In this document: positions 48,448-59,667 of the stretch, one piece after another
How the letters are laid out: every line of letters begins with the position of its first letter
How positions within the stretch are numbered: position 1 is the stretch's first letter
Source of the DNA: Leucobacter muris
Lineage (GTDB): Bacteria > Actinomycetota > Actinomycetes > Actinomycetales > Microbacteriaceae
Assembly (NCBI RefSeq): GCF_004028235.1
Contig: NZ_CP035037.1
Span: 682,001-746,000, forward strand
Length of the DNA stretch: 64,000 bases
Direction: 5' to 3'
Notes under the pieces: model-generated
The model's database searches: none
What the model was told of the DNA's origin: nothing
What the model saw: only the letters and a program-made list of their open reading frames with translations
Translations under genes and position numbers: made by a program

Positions 48448-51400
48448 TTGAAGAAGATCGTCTCAGGAGTGATCACTGCTGCGCTCGCCTTGTTGTTGGC
48501 GTTCACCGATGTGGTCGGGGGTGTGACGTCGATCTCCGCGGCGGTCGCCGCAGACATGCCGGCGATCACGCTCAACGGGACGGTCGCGCAGGGAGACCCG
48601 GGGTATCTCAACCCGAAGGCGGTCGTGCTCTCCTCGGGTACGGAGACGCGGGTGAGCTACCGCCTGGTGCCCGACTACGCCTCGGGTGAAGCCGTGGGAG
48701 TACAGGTCAAGATCTTCCTGCCGTCGCTCGAGTACGTGGATGGCGAGTATCGGGTGCTGGGCCGGGATCGGGCGCCGAGCGAGCTCGGCATCCAAGGCCG
48801 AGTGGTCGCAGGCGGCGGATGGCATGTGGTCTCGGACACGACGGTCAGGGGCGGGCCGGTCATCATGGAGTACGACGGCAGCCTGGGCGCCGGAGCGAAC
48901 CCCGCATTCGACCTCTACCTCACGACCTACAACGACGGGACGGACGGGCCGTACGGGGGGAGTGCCGGAGGGCACGAGCTTCGAGCTCAACGGCTTCGTA
49001 TCGTACGAGATGTTCAACCGCGTCGAGGGATCGTCGTGGAGCACCCCGTACGAGCTCGACGACGAGTCACGTGTCTCGGTCATCTCCTCCGATCTGACGT
49101 GGGAGACCGACATCCAGTCGTACGTGCCGGGAGGTGGCCCGGATCTCGTGCCCATCTGGGATCGCTACCAGTACATCGACTACGTCTACTCCATCACCAA
49201 CACCTCGGAGAACGTCGCCTCGAACATCGACGGTTACTCGGCCACGTTCGACATCGACTCCACCGCCAGCAACGTCAACGGCATCATCCCGTTCGACATC
49301 AACCGTTGGGTCTACAACGAAGACGGGCCGCCCGCGGTCAACGACGACCTCAACTACATCTCGGGACAGTTCGTCGGGGTGCCGGGCCAGGGTGGCATCC
49401 TCATCTACGACGTGACCGACTGGGACGGCGAGAGCGAGCTCACCGACGAGATCCCGTACACCTATTCGGGCACTGGCCTGGTCACGATCGATCGCCAGCA
49501 CGGCGCCGCCAAGCAGGAGCTCACCCCCGACGGCGTAGCGGGTGCGACCGAACGCAAGTTCCTCATCTCGCTGCCGCTGAGCCGTCAGGGGTTCCCCAAC
49601 CCGCCGACGAACTTCAAGGTGGCGGCGATCACGAACGTGCTCTTCGCGAAGACCGCCAACTGGGCGAAGACCCGCGTGGTCGAGCGCGAGATCGTGCTGC
49701 CCGCCTACGACTTCGCCTTCACGCACACCACGCGCCAGAACGATGTCGTGTACGGGTACGAGACGTACAACGAGATCACGGATCTCCGCAGCGACTCCAA
49801 CGCGCCCGTGTTCGACCCCGTTCTCGCTTATCAGGTCGACGAGGACTTCGCGCTCGACCGGGTCACCTACGAGTTCGATCAGATTGCCGCGGAGTCATTC
49901 GAGAACGCGGAGATCACATACTCCTACATCGATGAGGAGACGGCGGAGGCGGTCACCAGGACCATTTCGCCGATCCTCCGCGAGCAAGACGAGGACACGG
50001 GGCTCGTGACGCTCACGTTCGACGTCTCGGAGCTGCGGGAGCTCGACTGGGATCGCACCCTCTCGCTGAGCCTCGTCGACCGCGTGGAACCGGGGTCGAC
50101 GCTTCCCCTGAGCATCAAGGTCTTCGGCGAACCCTACCGGGTGGGCGAGATGGCCTCCCAGGCGACGGTCACCTACATCGAGAAGATCGCGAGCAACGAC
50201 GACTTCGGGCAGAACACCACCTACACCGAGGTCGAGCATCAGACCGCGGTCGACACGAGCTTCAACGTGATCTACCCCGAGGAGGTCATCCCGAGCATCC
50301 AGGTGAGCATCGACGGCAAGGGCGCCCGCGCCACGGTGCCGTACGAGACCGCGAGCCTCATCGACTTCCTCTTCGGTGTGAACGACACGGTCGCCGAGAA
50401 CTCGACCACCACTCTCGTGCTGAACACCGACGCGGAGAGGGTCAAGAACGCCGAACTGATACTTCGGGCGGCCCTGTTCGAGCATGCCCAGAACCTCCGG
50501 GTCTCTTACGAGACCATGGACGGCGACATCGAAGAGATCGACCTCAGCGCGTACGCGGGTACCGGAGACTTCAACGTCGCGCTTCCCGAACGGGCGGCCA
50601 AGGTCATCATCGACTCCGACGAGTTCGCCTCGAGCGGCTCGGCCAACTTCGTCTCCGTCTCGGCGCAGATCGGCCACGGGCTCGACAAGCTGCACACCGT
50701 CACGGGTGAGATCCGCACCTACCAGCCGAAGCCGTACGACAGGGACACCACCCGCACGGCGACCGGAACCATCGACATCCAGCTGCCGAACGAGCTCGTT
50801 CCCGCGGTCGACGTCATCGGCGTGTACGGTTCCCGCAAGACGCAGACGACCACCCACGTCGGTTACGAATCGACGTTCGGGGTCGAGTACCAGCTCGACA
50901 CCCGAGGAGTGAACTCGCCCTCGTCGGAGTACGTCATCGACACGCTCGCGCCGACGAAGTCGGGCTCGCTCGAGTTCCGCAGCATCTCCCTGCAGGAAGC
51001 GCTGCTCGACAGCATCACCGACCCGAAGGTGACCTTCGTCGACCGTTCGGGCGACGAGCAGGAGTTCACCTCGTCAGAGGTCACCTCTGACGAGGTGACT
51101 CTCGAAAACGTCGCCAAGATCATCGTCTCGGGTGAGAACCTCCGTCTCGACGGGCTGCAGACGATCGCGATCGTCGAGTACAGCGCCGACATCGAGATCG
51201 GCTCGTCCCAGACGGTGCGCGCCACTTTCTCCGGCACTCAGGAGCCTCCGTACGAGAACAGCAAGACCGCGACGAAGAACAACCAGATCATCGTTCGCGA
51301 GACCAAGACGGAGGTGCAGGTCGAGGGCGTCAATCAGGTCAACAAGGGTCTCGGCGTCGGCAACGACTACTCCGTCGACATCTATCGCTGCTGGTCTTGC

Positions 51401-51730
51401 GGAACCTGGTACGGTACCGCGGATTACACCCTTGACCAGGGCTACAAGTCGCTGGGCGGCTTTACCTCGACGGTGACTCGCCCGACCGCAGCGTACGACA
51501 ACAACGATCAGCGGGTGACCGTCGAGGCCGATCTGCCCTACGAGCACTTCGACCTGTACTACCTCAAGATCCGCGAGGCGCTGCAGCCCTACATCGACAC
51601 CGTCGACGTGTACCGCGTGGTCGACGGCGAGGAGGTGCTTTGGAAGTCGGTGCCGGGCAGCGAGTGGGTGAACAACACCCAGGAGGGCTCGGGATTCTGG
51701 CGGATCAACACGGCTCGCCCCGATATGAAT
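48448..51730 (+). pseudogene. Giant surface adhesin, 5' part (frameshifted, cut by IS)
   Basis: TTG 48448 with GGGGGA upstream begins a signal peptide (MKKIVSGVITAALALLLAFTD...AAVA, cleavage before ADMPA). The reading frame runs to a run of six Gs (48955-48960), where one G too many shifts it; with five Gs it continues YGGVPEGTSFELNG and stays open to the IS at 51731, about 1,094 codons in total. The region is beta-rich and Thr/Asp/Glu-rich, with no cysteine except a CWSC pair near 51392. It is the A-region of an SdrD-like cell-wall adhesin whose C-terminal part follows after the IS. Function: attachment or interaction at the cell surface. Confidence 0.8.
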
Positions 51731-51762
51731 TGGCCTGGTTTGAGTTCCGACCGGTTTTCCTG

Positions 51763-52674
51763 TCAACCTGTCGGTGACAGAAGTTCCTCGGCCTCAGTAT
51801 AGTAGGCCTGCTCGACCTCGATCGGGGTACGCATATCGAGCTCCCCGTGAAGGCGCTCATGGTTCCACCACCACACGTATTCGAGGGTCGCGAGTTCGAC
51901 CTGCTCAACCGTCCGCCAGGGGCCCTGCTGTCGGATCAGTTCGGTCTTGTAGAGGTTGTTGACCGCCTCAGCCATGGCATTGTCAAAACTGTCGCCGACC
52001 GTCCCGGTCGAGGGCACTGCTCCGAGTTCCGCAATGCGATCCGTATAGACCATGGCGGTGTAATTCGACCCGTGATCGGCGTGATGGATCAGGCCATCGA
52101 GCCTGCCGCCCGATTGCCACGCAGCCATATCGAGTGCCTGCATCGGCAGAACCTCAGATTTCAGCGTCGCAGCGACATTCCAGCCCACGATTCTGCGCGA
52201 GTACACGTCAGTGACGAACGCGACATAGGCGAACCCAGACCAGGTGGCGACGTAGGTCACGTCGCACACCCAGAGCTTGCGCGGCCCGTCAGCGGCGAAT
52301 CTCCGGTTGACGAGATCGGCAGGCAGTGCCGCCGTTTTGTTAGGGCGTGTGGTGAACACGCGCTTTGATTTCCGTACCCCGCGCACGCCGGCGAGCCGCA
52401 TCAGACGCTCGGTCTGGTCGCGGCCGATCTTCCACCCCTCACGCTTCAGCAGGGCATGCATCTTCCGGCGCCCGTACACGCCATAGTGCTTCGCGTGGAG
52501 CCGCCGGATCTCAGGGAGGAGCAACTCGTCGCGCAGCTGCCTGGCTGAGGCCGACCGGGCTTTCGCGGCCCGGTATCCGCGGGAGGTGAGGAACCCACGA
52601 ACTGCCGCACGCAGCGTACGACAGAGGAACTCGACCCCGAAACGATCACGGTACTCGTCGATGAATCTGATCAT
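51763..52674 (-). CDS. IS3-family transposase OrfB (DDE integrase core)
   Basis: 303 aa. N-terminal HTH_21-like region (YGVYGRRKMHALLKREG) then rve integrase core with catalytic D in CDVTYVATW, D in IHHADHGSNYT and E in NAMAEAVNNLYKTELI. ATG overlaps the orfA stop by 4 nt (ATGA); the active product may be an OrfAB fusion made by -1 frameshifting as in other IS3 elements. Confidence 0.95.
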   Translation of the reverse strand: MIRFIDEYRDRFGVEFLCRTLRAAVRGFLTSRGYRAAKARSASARQLRDELLLPEIRRLHAKHYGVYGRRKMHALLKREGWKIGRDQTERLMRLAGVRGVRKSKRVFTTRPNKTAALPADLVNRRFAADGPRKLWVCDVTYVATWSGFAYVAFVTDVYSRRIVGWNVAATLKSEVLPMQALDMAAWQSGGRLDGLIHHADHGSNYTAMVYTDRIAELGAVPSTGTVGDSFDNAMAEAVNNLYKTELIRQQGPWRTVEQVELATLEYVWWWNHERLHGELDMRTPIEVEQAYYTEAEELLSPTG

Positions 52675-52985
52675 TTCGTTCGTGGCCGGTCGAGTTCCTT
52701 CGCGAAAAACACGCTCGCGGCTTTGAGTACCTCGTTGGCCTTACGGAGCTCGCTCACCTCGCGGCGTAACCGCCGGTTCTCCTGGGCCATATCGATCGAG
52801 GTGCCAGGCTTCGCGCCGGTATCGATGTCGTAGCGGCGCTGCCACACGCGCAGCGTCTCCGGGCTCACTCCGAGGAGCCCACCGACGTGTCGGCAGGCCG
52901 CGGTCAGCGACTCGTGCTCGGGACGGGCTTCGGCGAGCATCCGAAGTGCGCGCTGGCGAAGTTCAGGGTCATATTTGCTTGGCAT
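52671..52985 (-). CDS. IS3-family transposase OrfA (HTH, leucine zipper)
   Basis: 104 aa. HTH (CRHVGGLLGVSPETLRVWQRRYD) recognises the element ends; heptad-rich LRREVSELRKANEVLKAA is the zipper. ATG 52985 is the family start; an ATG-like extension upstream runs into the terminal repeat. Confidence 0.93.
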   Translation of the reverse strand: MPSKYDPELRQRALRMLAEARPEHESLTAACRHVGGLLGVSPETLRVWQRRYDIDTGAKPGTSIDMAQENRRLRREVSELRKANEVLKAASVFFAKELDRPRTK

Positions 52986-53029
52986 CGTAGTTCCATCCTT
53001 GTATAAAGATCGGAACTCAAACCAGGCCA

Positions 53030-56000
53030 ATTCACATCGGCTCGGTCGACGCCTACTCGCCCGGGGCCGATGCGGAGGATCTGAAATCGCGTGCGGTGAT
53101 CACCAACAGCACCGGGCTGCTGTACCCGCTCAACTCGCAGCAGAACTCGGCGAACCGTCTGGGTTACTCGACCGACTACAACGACTTCAACAAGAACCAG
53201 CTGCTGGTCGACCGCCTCGTGTTCTCGGAGAAGACGCTGTTCCAGTACGAGACCTACGACAACTTCGGCAAGCGCAAGGTCGCCTTCTCCGACCTGAACC
53301 GCGCGGGAACCGTCGCGCCGGAGATGACCCCCGTGCGCCAGGGCGGCGACTTCTCGTTCGAGGTCTCAGTCGACAACTCGAAGGAGGTCGGAGACCGGCC
53401 CTACCCCTACCCGATCATCTACGACGTGCTCCCGTTCGCCGACGACACATCGATCAGCAACTCGACCATCCCGCGCGGATCGCGCTACTCCGCGTGGCTC
53501 AAGCCCGACGGCATGAAGCTCGAGCGCGACGGCGCGGAGAAGAAGACATACCTGCCCAGCGAGTACACGGTCTACGTCGGACCGCTGACCAAGCAGGGCG
53601 GCGAGATCGTCGAAGCCCCCATGGTGCCTCACGCGGAAGCCGCGAGCGAGTCGTTCTTCGACTCGCTGGGGCTGCCCGGCCAGCCGTCGGCGGTGAGGGA
53701 CGGCCACTTCGTCACGCTGGACGAGATCAAGGACGACCCTGAGCTGCTGAAGAAGGCCAGGACCGTTCTCGTGCTCTTCAACAACGGCGCCGAGGTCCTT
53801 CCCGGACAGAGCAAACTCAAGTTCACGTACGACATGAAGGCCCCGCTCAACGCGCCGACCTTCCTCGAGCAGTTCGACGAGCCCGAGAAGAAGCGGGACG
53901 CGGCGCTCTGGAACTCGTTCGTCGCCACCCAGCGCGTGAGCCGCTTCATCCCCCAGGAGTCGAACACCGCCGGCGCCTACGCGATGGAGAAGCGGGATCA
54001 CGCCTACATCGGCAACTACGTCTGGAACGACGTCAATTACAACGGGCTGCAGGACGAGGGCGACCCCTTCGCCGACGCGAACGGGCGGACGCTGCTCGAT
54101 CCGACGAAGGATCTGAACTTCGACGGGCAGATCGACGACCCCGGCATCAACGGCGTTCGCGCAACCCTGCTCACGCCGAGCGGATACAACGTCGATGCCC
54201 TGGGCAACCCGATCCATCGGGTCTCGGACCACTGGGAGATCGTGGACGAGGACACCGGCGAGTCGGTGCTGGACGAGGTCTTCCAACAGCCGATTCGTTC
54301 GGAGGGCCCGCTCGTCACCGTCACCGAGACCGACTACCACGGCAACGACGGCTACTACACCTTCTCGAACATCCAGCCGGGGGAGTATCGCGTGATGCTC
54401 GAGTTCCCGAGAGCGTACGATCGGTTCTCTGCGACCACCGAGGAGGTCTTCAAGAACTCCAGAGTGCGGGTGTACGCTCCTGGAGAGCAGCTCGACATCC
54501 CGGCGGAGGTCGACGATGAAGCGCTGGTGACGATCACCGACGCTGCTCGTGTCGATGTCGACACCACCGACGAAGAACGCATGAGCTTCGACTTCGGGGT
54601 GGCGCAGAAGGTGCGCGTCGGAGGCACCATCTTCAAGGAAGACATCGCCACGCTCGACGGATACCAGGCCGGCGCCACCGAAACCGGCATCGAGGGCTAT
54701 CACGTCTACCTGAAGCGCATGAACGGCGAGACCGCCGTCGACGCCGACGGCGACCCCCTGGTGGCGGTCACCGATGAGCAGGGCAAGTACGCGTTCGACC
54801 TCCTGCCGATCGACCGCCAGTATTACGTGCAGGTGACCGATCAGCACGACGGCTTCAGCACCGAGTGGGTGGTGTCTCCGTTCGTGCACCACGTCGACCC
54901 TTTCGCCGAGGCGAACGACAACGACGGGTCGACCGAGAAGGGCTCGAAGACCGTCAGAACGAACACGCTCCATTTCGACCTCGAAGGTCTCTTCGGAACG
55001 GGCTTCGCCGACCGCGAGTCGGTGAGCATCGGCTTCTACGAGAAATCGACCTACGGCGTCATCGGCAATCGCGTGTGGAACGATCTCGACCGCGACGGCA
55101 TCCAGGACGAGGGCGAGCCCGGCGTCGAAGGGCAGACGCTCCGTCTCGAGCAGTACGTCCGCGACGGCGGCGAGTGGACGCGCACTGCTTTCAGCGACAC
55201 CGCGGTCTCGAACGCAGACGGGTACTACTACTTCATGAGGGTGCCCAGCACCGTCTTCGAGGACGGCCGGCCTGTCGACACCGCGTATCAGGTGGTCGTC
55301 GACGAACTGGTCACCGGGTACACCTTCGCGCTTCCGCACCGGCAGTCGAACGCCGGATCCGATCCCGCCGAGTCCGATTCCGACTTCTTCAAGAACGGAA
55401 CCATGCACGAGACGGCCGTGGTCGGCGAGTACCTCGTCAGCATCGCGGACCTCGATGACGCTACGAGGGTCATCTCCGGGCTCGACGACAACACGGTGGA
55501 CCTCGGGCTCGTGCCGCACGCGCGGTCGACCCTCTCGGGTGAGGTCTTCATCGACTCCGACGGCGACGGCGTCAAGAACGATGCCGCCGAGGCCGATGAG
55601 ATCTACACGGCCGCTCTGGAGGTGCTCTTCGGCGGGAACTGGGTCGAGGTCAGGCAGGATGCGGATGGGCGCATGATCGAACCCGCCTACGCGCAGGCGT
55701 CGGATGCCCCCATGACGCAGGCCGGTGTGGCGTCCTACGCGTTCGAGAACCTGCACATCATCGACTCGGAGCAGCGCGTCCCATACGAGTACCGGGTGAG
55801 GGTGAGCCAGGTTCCGCTCTGGCAGCAGGTCACCGGGTTGCACGTCGGCGACGACGAGTCCGAGGATAACGACTTCGTGCATGAGACGAGGGGCCTCTAC
55901 AACTCCGCGGTCTCCGACGTTCGCGTACTCGGGGAGCTGCAGGAGCAGCTCCTCCCGATCGAGACGTTCGAGGGGATCCCGGCCAGGGATGTGGACCTCG

Positions 56001-58003
56001 GCGTCGTCAACCTCAAGACGCAGGCCAAAATCGGTGATCGCATTTGGAACGACGTCGACGGCGATGGCATGCAGGATCCGGGAGAGCCCGGCATGGACGG
56101 AATCCGCGTGGTGCTGAACCGCCTCGTGGACGGCGAGCTGATCTACGTCGCAGAAACGCGCACCGGCGTGGATGGCGCGTACGAGTTCACCGCCGACGTC
56201 GCCGACCACGATCCCGTGAGCGTCGGGTTCAATACGCCTCACGTCTACGTCGTCGAGTTCAACCTGAGCTCGCGGCAGACCCTGTCGCCCATCGGCTCCG
56301 GCAGCGGCGCGACCGACTCGCGGTTCGTGAATCTGATCACCGCGGGCGGGGCTCTGTACGACCACGGCATAGCGGATTCCCGACACACGGCGGTCTCCGA
56401 GGAATTCTCGCTCGTGGACGTCGACGGGAGCGGTTATGCCCTGTACGACACCGCCGGCGCCGTTGACCACATCGACGGCGGTGTGATCACGCACGACACG
56501 GTTCGAGTGATCGGCGACACCGTCTACGACGACCGGGACCGCAACGGGGTTCAGTCCGCCGACGAACCAGGGATCGGCGGCCTCAACGTGCGGATCTTCA
56601 AGCTGAACAGGGACACGGGTCTCTGGGAGGCCTACGAGGGGCCCGACGGATCGTCGACCATCACCGACGCGCGCGGTGAGTATCGGTTCTCGGTCGAGGT
56701 CGCCGACCTCGACAAGGACTCGGCCCACTACCGCTCCGCCGAGGAGTACCGGGTGCTCATCGAGGCGCCGGCCAACATGCGGCTCGTCGAGGTCGACAAC
56801 GTGTTCTTCTACCAGGCCGCCGCCGATGTCGACGGGATCGCCATCGCCAAGCCGCACAGCTTCGTGCTGTCGGACGCGATGACCCTGATCGACTCCGGCG
56901 TCGACGGCGTGGATCTGAACTCGGCCCGCGATGTACTCACGGCGGACGCCGGCTTCGCGGTGTTCGACGCCTCGGTCACCATCGGTGGACGGATCTGGGA
57001 CGACGTCGATCTCAACGGTCTGCAGGACGCCGGAGAGCCCGGGATCGCGGATCGTACCGTGCTGCTGTGGGAGCTCGTCGATGGGGAGTGGGCGCAGGTG
57101 GACGACCTCGTAGGCCGCGGACGGGCGGTGACGGCCGCCGACGGCGGGTACGCCTTCGAGGTGAGCCCCACTCACTACGATGAGAACGCGCCCGGATTCC
57201 TGGCGCCGCGCGAGTACCGGGTGACCACCGAGCGCGAGGGCTATCACGTGTGGTCGCCGCTCAACGTGGGCGACGACCCCGCCATCGACAGCGATGTGCG
57301 CCCGGCCGCACCCGAGTTCGGCACGCCGTACACCGGCGTCACCCGCGTGTTCTCCGTCGCCGATCACGACGGCGCCATGGTGGACATCACGAGCGTTCGC
57401 GATGACCTGCGGATGGACATCGGCCTCAAGGTCTACGACCACCTGGGCGTGATCGGCGGCGACATCTGGGAAGACAGCAACGAGGACGGGGATCGCCAGG
57501 CCGGCGAGCCGTTCCTCGAGGGCCGGCAGGTGACGCTCTGGGAGAGGGCTGAGGGCGAGTGGACGATCGTCGAAGACGCCCACGGCTATTCGACCCGGAT
57601 CACCGATGAGCGCGGGCACTACGAGTTCGAGGTGGAGCCGACGACCTACGACGTGGAGTCCGAGCGCTACCTGCAGCCGAGAGAGTACCGCACCACGGTC
57701 GAGGTGCCGCAGGGATACCGGCTGAGCGATGGCAGCCGCACGGCCGCGCTGCACGAGCAGCTCGCGACATCGCTCACCGCGCAGATCTCCGAGCTCGATG
57801 TCGAGGGCAACGTCGAGCTGTCCGAGACCCGCGACGATCTCACGCTGAGCTTCCCGTTCGCGCTGGTGCCGGCCGACGCCGATCTGGCGCTGACAGGAGC
57901 CCGCCTCAATGTTGTCTACGCCGCACTCGTCGTCGCACTCGGAGCGGTCGTCGTGTTCGTCGGGGCGAGACGTCAGCGCAAGAATGCGCGTCAGGAGCCG
58001 TGA
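53030..58003 (+). pseudogene. Giant surface adhesin, 3' part: SdrD-type B repeats and LALTG anchor
   Basis: Continues the adhesin in the same frame (codon CAC 53033 onward) for about 1,656 residues to TGA 58001. Eight Ca-binding SdrD_B-like modules, each opening like IGNRVWNDLDRDGIQDEGEPG, begin near 54005, 54607, 55051, 55529, 56025, 56502, 56977 and 57445, a spacing of about 470 nt. The end is a sorting signal: LALTG (57884-57898), a hydrophobic span (VVYAALVVALGAVVVFVGA) and a RRQRKN tail. LAXTG is the motif of class E sortases in actinobacteria. With the 5' part the intact protein would be about 2,750 aa. Internal GTG 53096 might allow a signal-less fragment, so this half is probably not exported now. 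Confidence 0.85.
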
Positions 58004-58494
58004 TGGAGGAGAACGCAGTGACGGGGCGCGGCAAGCACGCGGAGGCGGGGGAACCCGGGGGCTCCCCCGAGCCCCGCGGGGAATCTCGGGAACCCTCTGA
58101 CGATGCCCGGCAGGCGCGAGCCGAGGCTTCGAGGCCGACCCGCTCGAGACGCAGGGCCGCGTGGATCGCCACCGCAGTGGCTGCCGTGGTGGTACTCGTG
58201 CTCGCGGCGCTGCTGTCGTGGAATCGGCCGGCGGGTGGCGGGGAGCCCGTCACCGTGGGCGGGACGGAGTACACCACGAACATGCGGATGGACGAGCGCG
58301 GCGGATACGTGTACGTGTACGTCCCTGTGAACTCTGACGTCGAGGAAGTGGTGGTCGAGGTGGACGATGAGCAGGACAACCGTGAGATCCGGAGTTTCCT
58401 CGACTCCCTCGACACCTTCACGCCGGGGGAGCACGTGCTCGAGCTGAGCGACTCGAACCTCCACTTCATCGTGGACGGCATGGCAGAGGAGTGA
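58003..58494 (+). CDS. Single-pass membrane protein coupled to the adhesin gene
   Basis: 163 aa. A charged, disordered N-terminus (~50 aa), one membrane segment (AAWIATAVAAVVVLVLAALLSW) and a small acidic exported domain (VVVEVDDEQDNREIRSFLDSLDTF). ATG overlaps the adhesin stop (TGATG) with AGGAG 6 nt upstream; GTG 58018 is a second candidate. No family recognised. Position suggests an adhesin accessory factor. Confidence 0.75.
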   Translation: MEENAVTGRGKHAEAGEPGGSPEPRGESREPSDDARQARAEASRPTRSRRRAAWIATAVAAVVVLVLAALLSWNRPAGGGEPVTVGGTEYTTNMRMDERGGYVYVYVPVNSDVEEVVVEVDDEQDNREIRSFLDSLDTFTPGEHVLELSDSNLHFIVDGMAEE

Positions 58495-58555
58495 TCCTCG
58501 TGCGCGGCCGGAATTGGTCGTAGGCTTTCCGGCTGGTTTCGGATAGCTTCGAAGT

Positions 58556-58903
58556 GTGAGCCACTACCTGATCTCGTTTCCGAGCTCGGCACTCGACTGG
58601 GTGCGAGACGAGCAGCTGTGGGCCGAGATCGAGCGCACCTCGCGCGAGGTCATCCGCGAGGCGAAGGCGGCCGGAGTCTACGTCTTCGGCGGCGGGCTCG
58701 ATGACACCGTCGCCCCCGTGAGGATCGCAGCCGACGGTGCGGTCTCCACGGATCTCTACCGCGAGACCCGCCTGCTCGACGGCGGCTTCTGCGTGCTCGA
58801 CCTGCCGACGCGGGAGGCCGCGGAGGAGTGGGCCGCGAAGCTCGCCGCCGGCTGCCACTGCGACCAGGAGCTGCGCCCGTTCCACGACGACCCAGAATCC
58901 TGA
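58556..58903 (+). CDS. YCII-related domain protein
   Basis: 115 aa. MSHYLISFPSSALDWVRDEQLW..., GVYVFGGGLDD, DGGFCVLDLPTREAAEEWAAKLA is the YciI/DGPF fold (ferredoxin-like, small dimeric). Often next to ECF sigma genes, not here. Leaderless GTG: TAGCTT, 6 nt. Confidence 0.82.
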   Translation: MSHYLISFPSSALDWVRDEQLWAEIERTSREVIREAKAAGVYVFGGGLDDTVAPVRIAADGAVSTDLYRETRLLDGGFCVLDLPTREAAEEWAAKLAAGCHCDQELRPFHDDPES

Positions 58904-58947
58904 GGGCCCGCACCCCGCAGTCGGCCGCCGCAACCCGCGTACCGTCC

Positions 58948-59631
58948 CTACCCGAGCACCGTGAAGCCGCGTTCGAGTGCTCCCCGCCCGGTCAGCGCCT
59001 CCAGGATCCGCGCTCCATCGCCGTTGTCCACCGCGAGTTCGGCGGCGAGTACCGCCGAGCTCCGGAGCGCGGGCAGCGGAGGGGCCGGATCGACCCCCGC
59101 CGCCCGCGCGATGTCGACGCCGTGCACCACCAGCTCGAAGGTGCGCGTGGGCAGATAGTCGCTGAGCCGGATCCCGCCCACGATGCACGTGATCATCGGA
59201 TCCCCGGCGCCCCGTACGAGCTCGAGCACCCGATCGGCGATCTTCGAGAACGCGGCCGCCGGATCCGCGCCGAGCGCTTCGCCCGCGGCCACTCCGCGGG
59301 CGTGCACGTCGGCCGGATCGGCGCCGGGCATGTCGCGGGTGCGTCTGAAGTATTCGGCGGGGCCCGAGATCTCCTCGCGCTGCGCGGGCCTGCCGAGGTA
59401 CTGCTCCACCGTGAGGAGCGCGCGGCTGGTGTGCCCGACGAGGGCCCGCAGATCCCAGTCGCCGAGACCGGGCGCCGACCAGTCGGGATCGCCGAGACCC
59501 GCCACGAGGGAGCCCGCCCACCTGGCGGCCGCGCCGAAGTCGCCCTCGGCCCTCGCGGCAGCTGCGGGCCGGCTCGCATCCGCGCGGGCCGCGGTCGCCG
59601 TCGATTCGGGGTCTGGTGCGTCGCTCTGCAT
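58948..59631 (-). CDS. Maleylpyruvate isomerase family mycothiol-dependent protein
   Basis: 227 aa. N-terminal MDMPI/DinB-like helical bundle (DWSAPGLGDWDLRALVGHTSRALLTVEQYL, with the metal-type His in VGHT) and FELVVHGVDIARAAG near the end. Family members use mycothiol or bind metal in thiol-dependent isomerisation or transfer; substrate unknown. ATG 59631 is one base after AGGAG, so initiation is unclear. Confidence 0.83.
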   Translation of the reverse strand: MQSDAPDPESTATAARADASRPAAAARAEGDFGAAARWAGSLVAGLGDPDWSAPGLGDWDLRALVGHTSRALLTVEQYLGRPAQREEISGPAEYFRRTRDMPGADPADVHARGVAAGEALGADPAAAFSKIADRVLELVRGAGDPMITCIVGGIRLSDYLPTRTFELVVHGVDIARAAGVDPAPPLPALRSSAVLAAELAVDNGDGARILEALTGRGALERGFTVLG

Positions 59632-59667
59632 ACTCCTAGTGTGGAGCCGGAGCGAAAGGAGCGCCAG

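Larger units (their letters stand above)
51731..53029 (-). mobile_element. IS3-family insertion sequence inside the adhesin gene
   Basis: 1,299 bp with terminal inverted repeats TGGCCTGGTTTGAGTTCCGA (51731-51750) and its complement (53010-53029), and TG...CA ends. It carries orfA and orfB on the minus strand. Flanks are AAT on the left and ATT on the right, an imperfect 3-bp target duplication; removing the IS plus 3 bp leaves the adhesin in frame. The complete ORFs and matching ends suggest a recent insertion. Confidence 0.88.

Noticed and set aside
51728..53032. AATT as a 4-bp target duplication of the IS
   Set aside because: Possible by sequence, but AATT is self-complementary and the model puts the ancestral adhesin out of frame; kept only as an alternative.
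53366..57754. 1,462-codon open frame antisense to the adhesin
   Set aside because: Follows from the codon bias of the sense gene; no promoter, RBS or recognisable motif.
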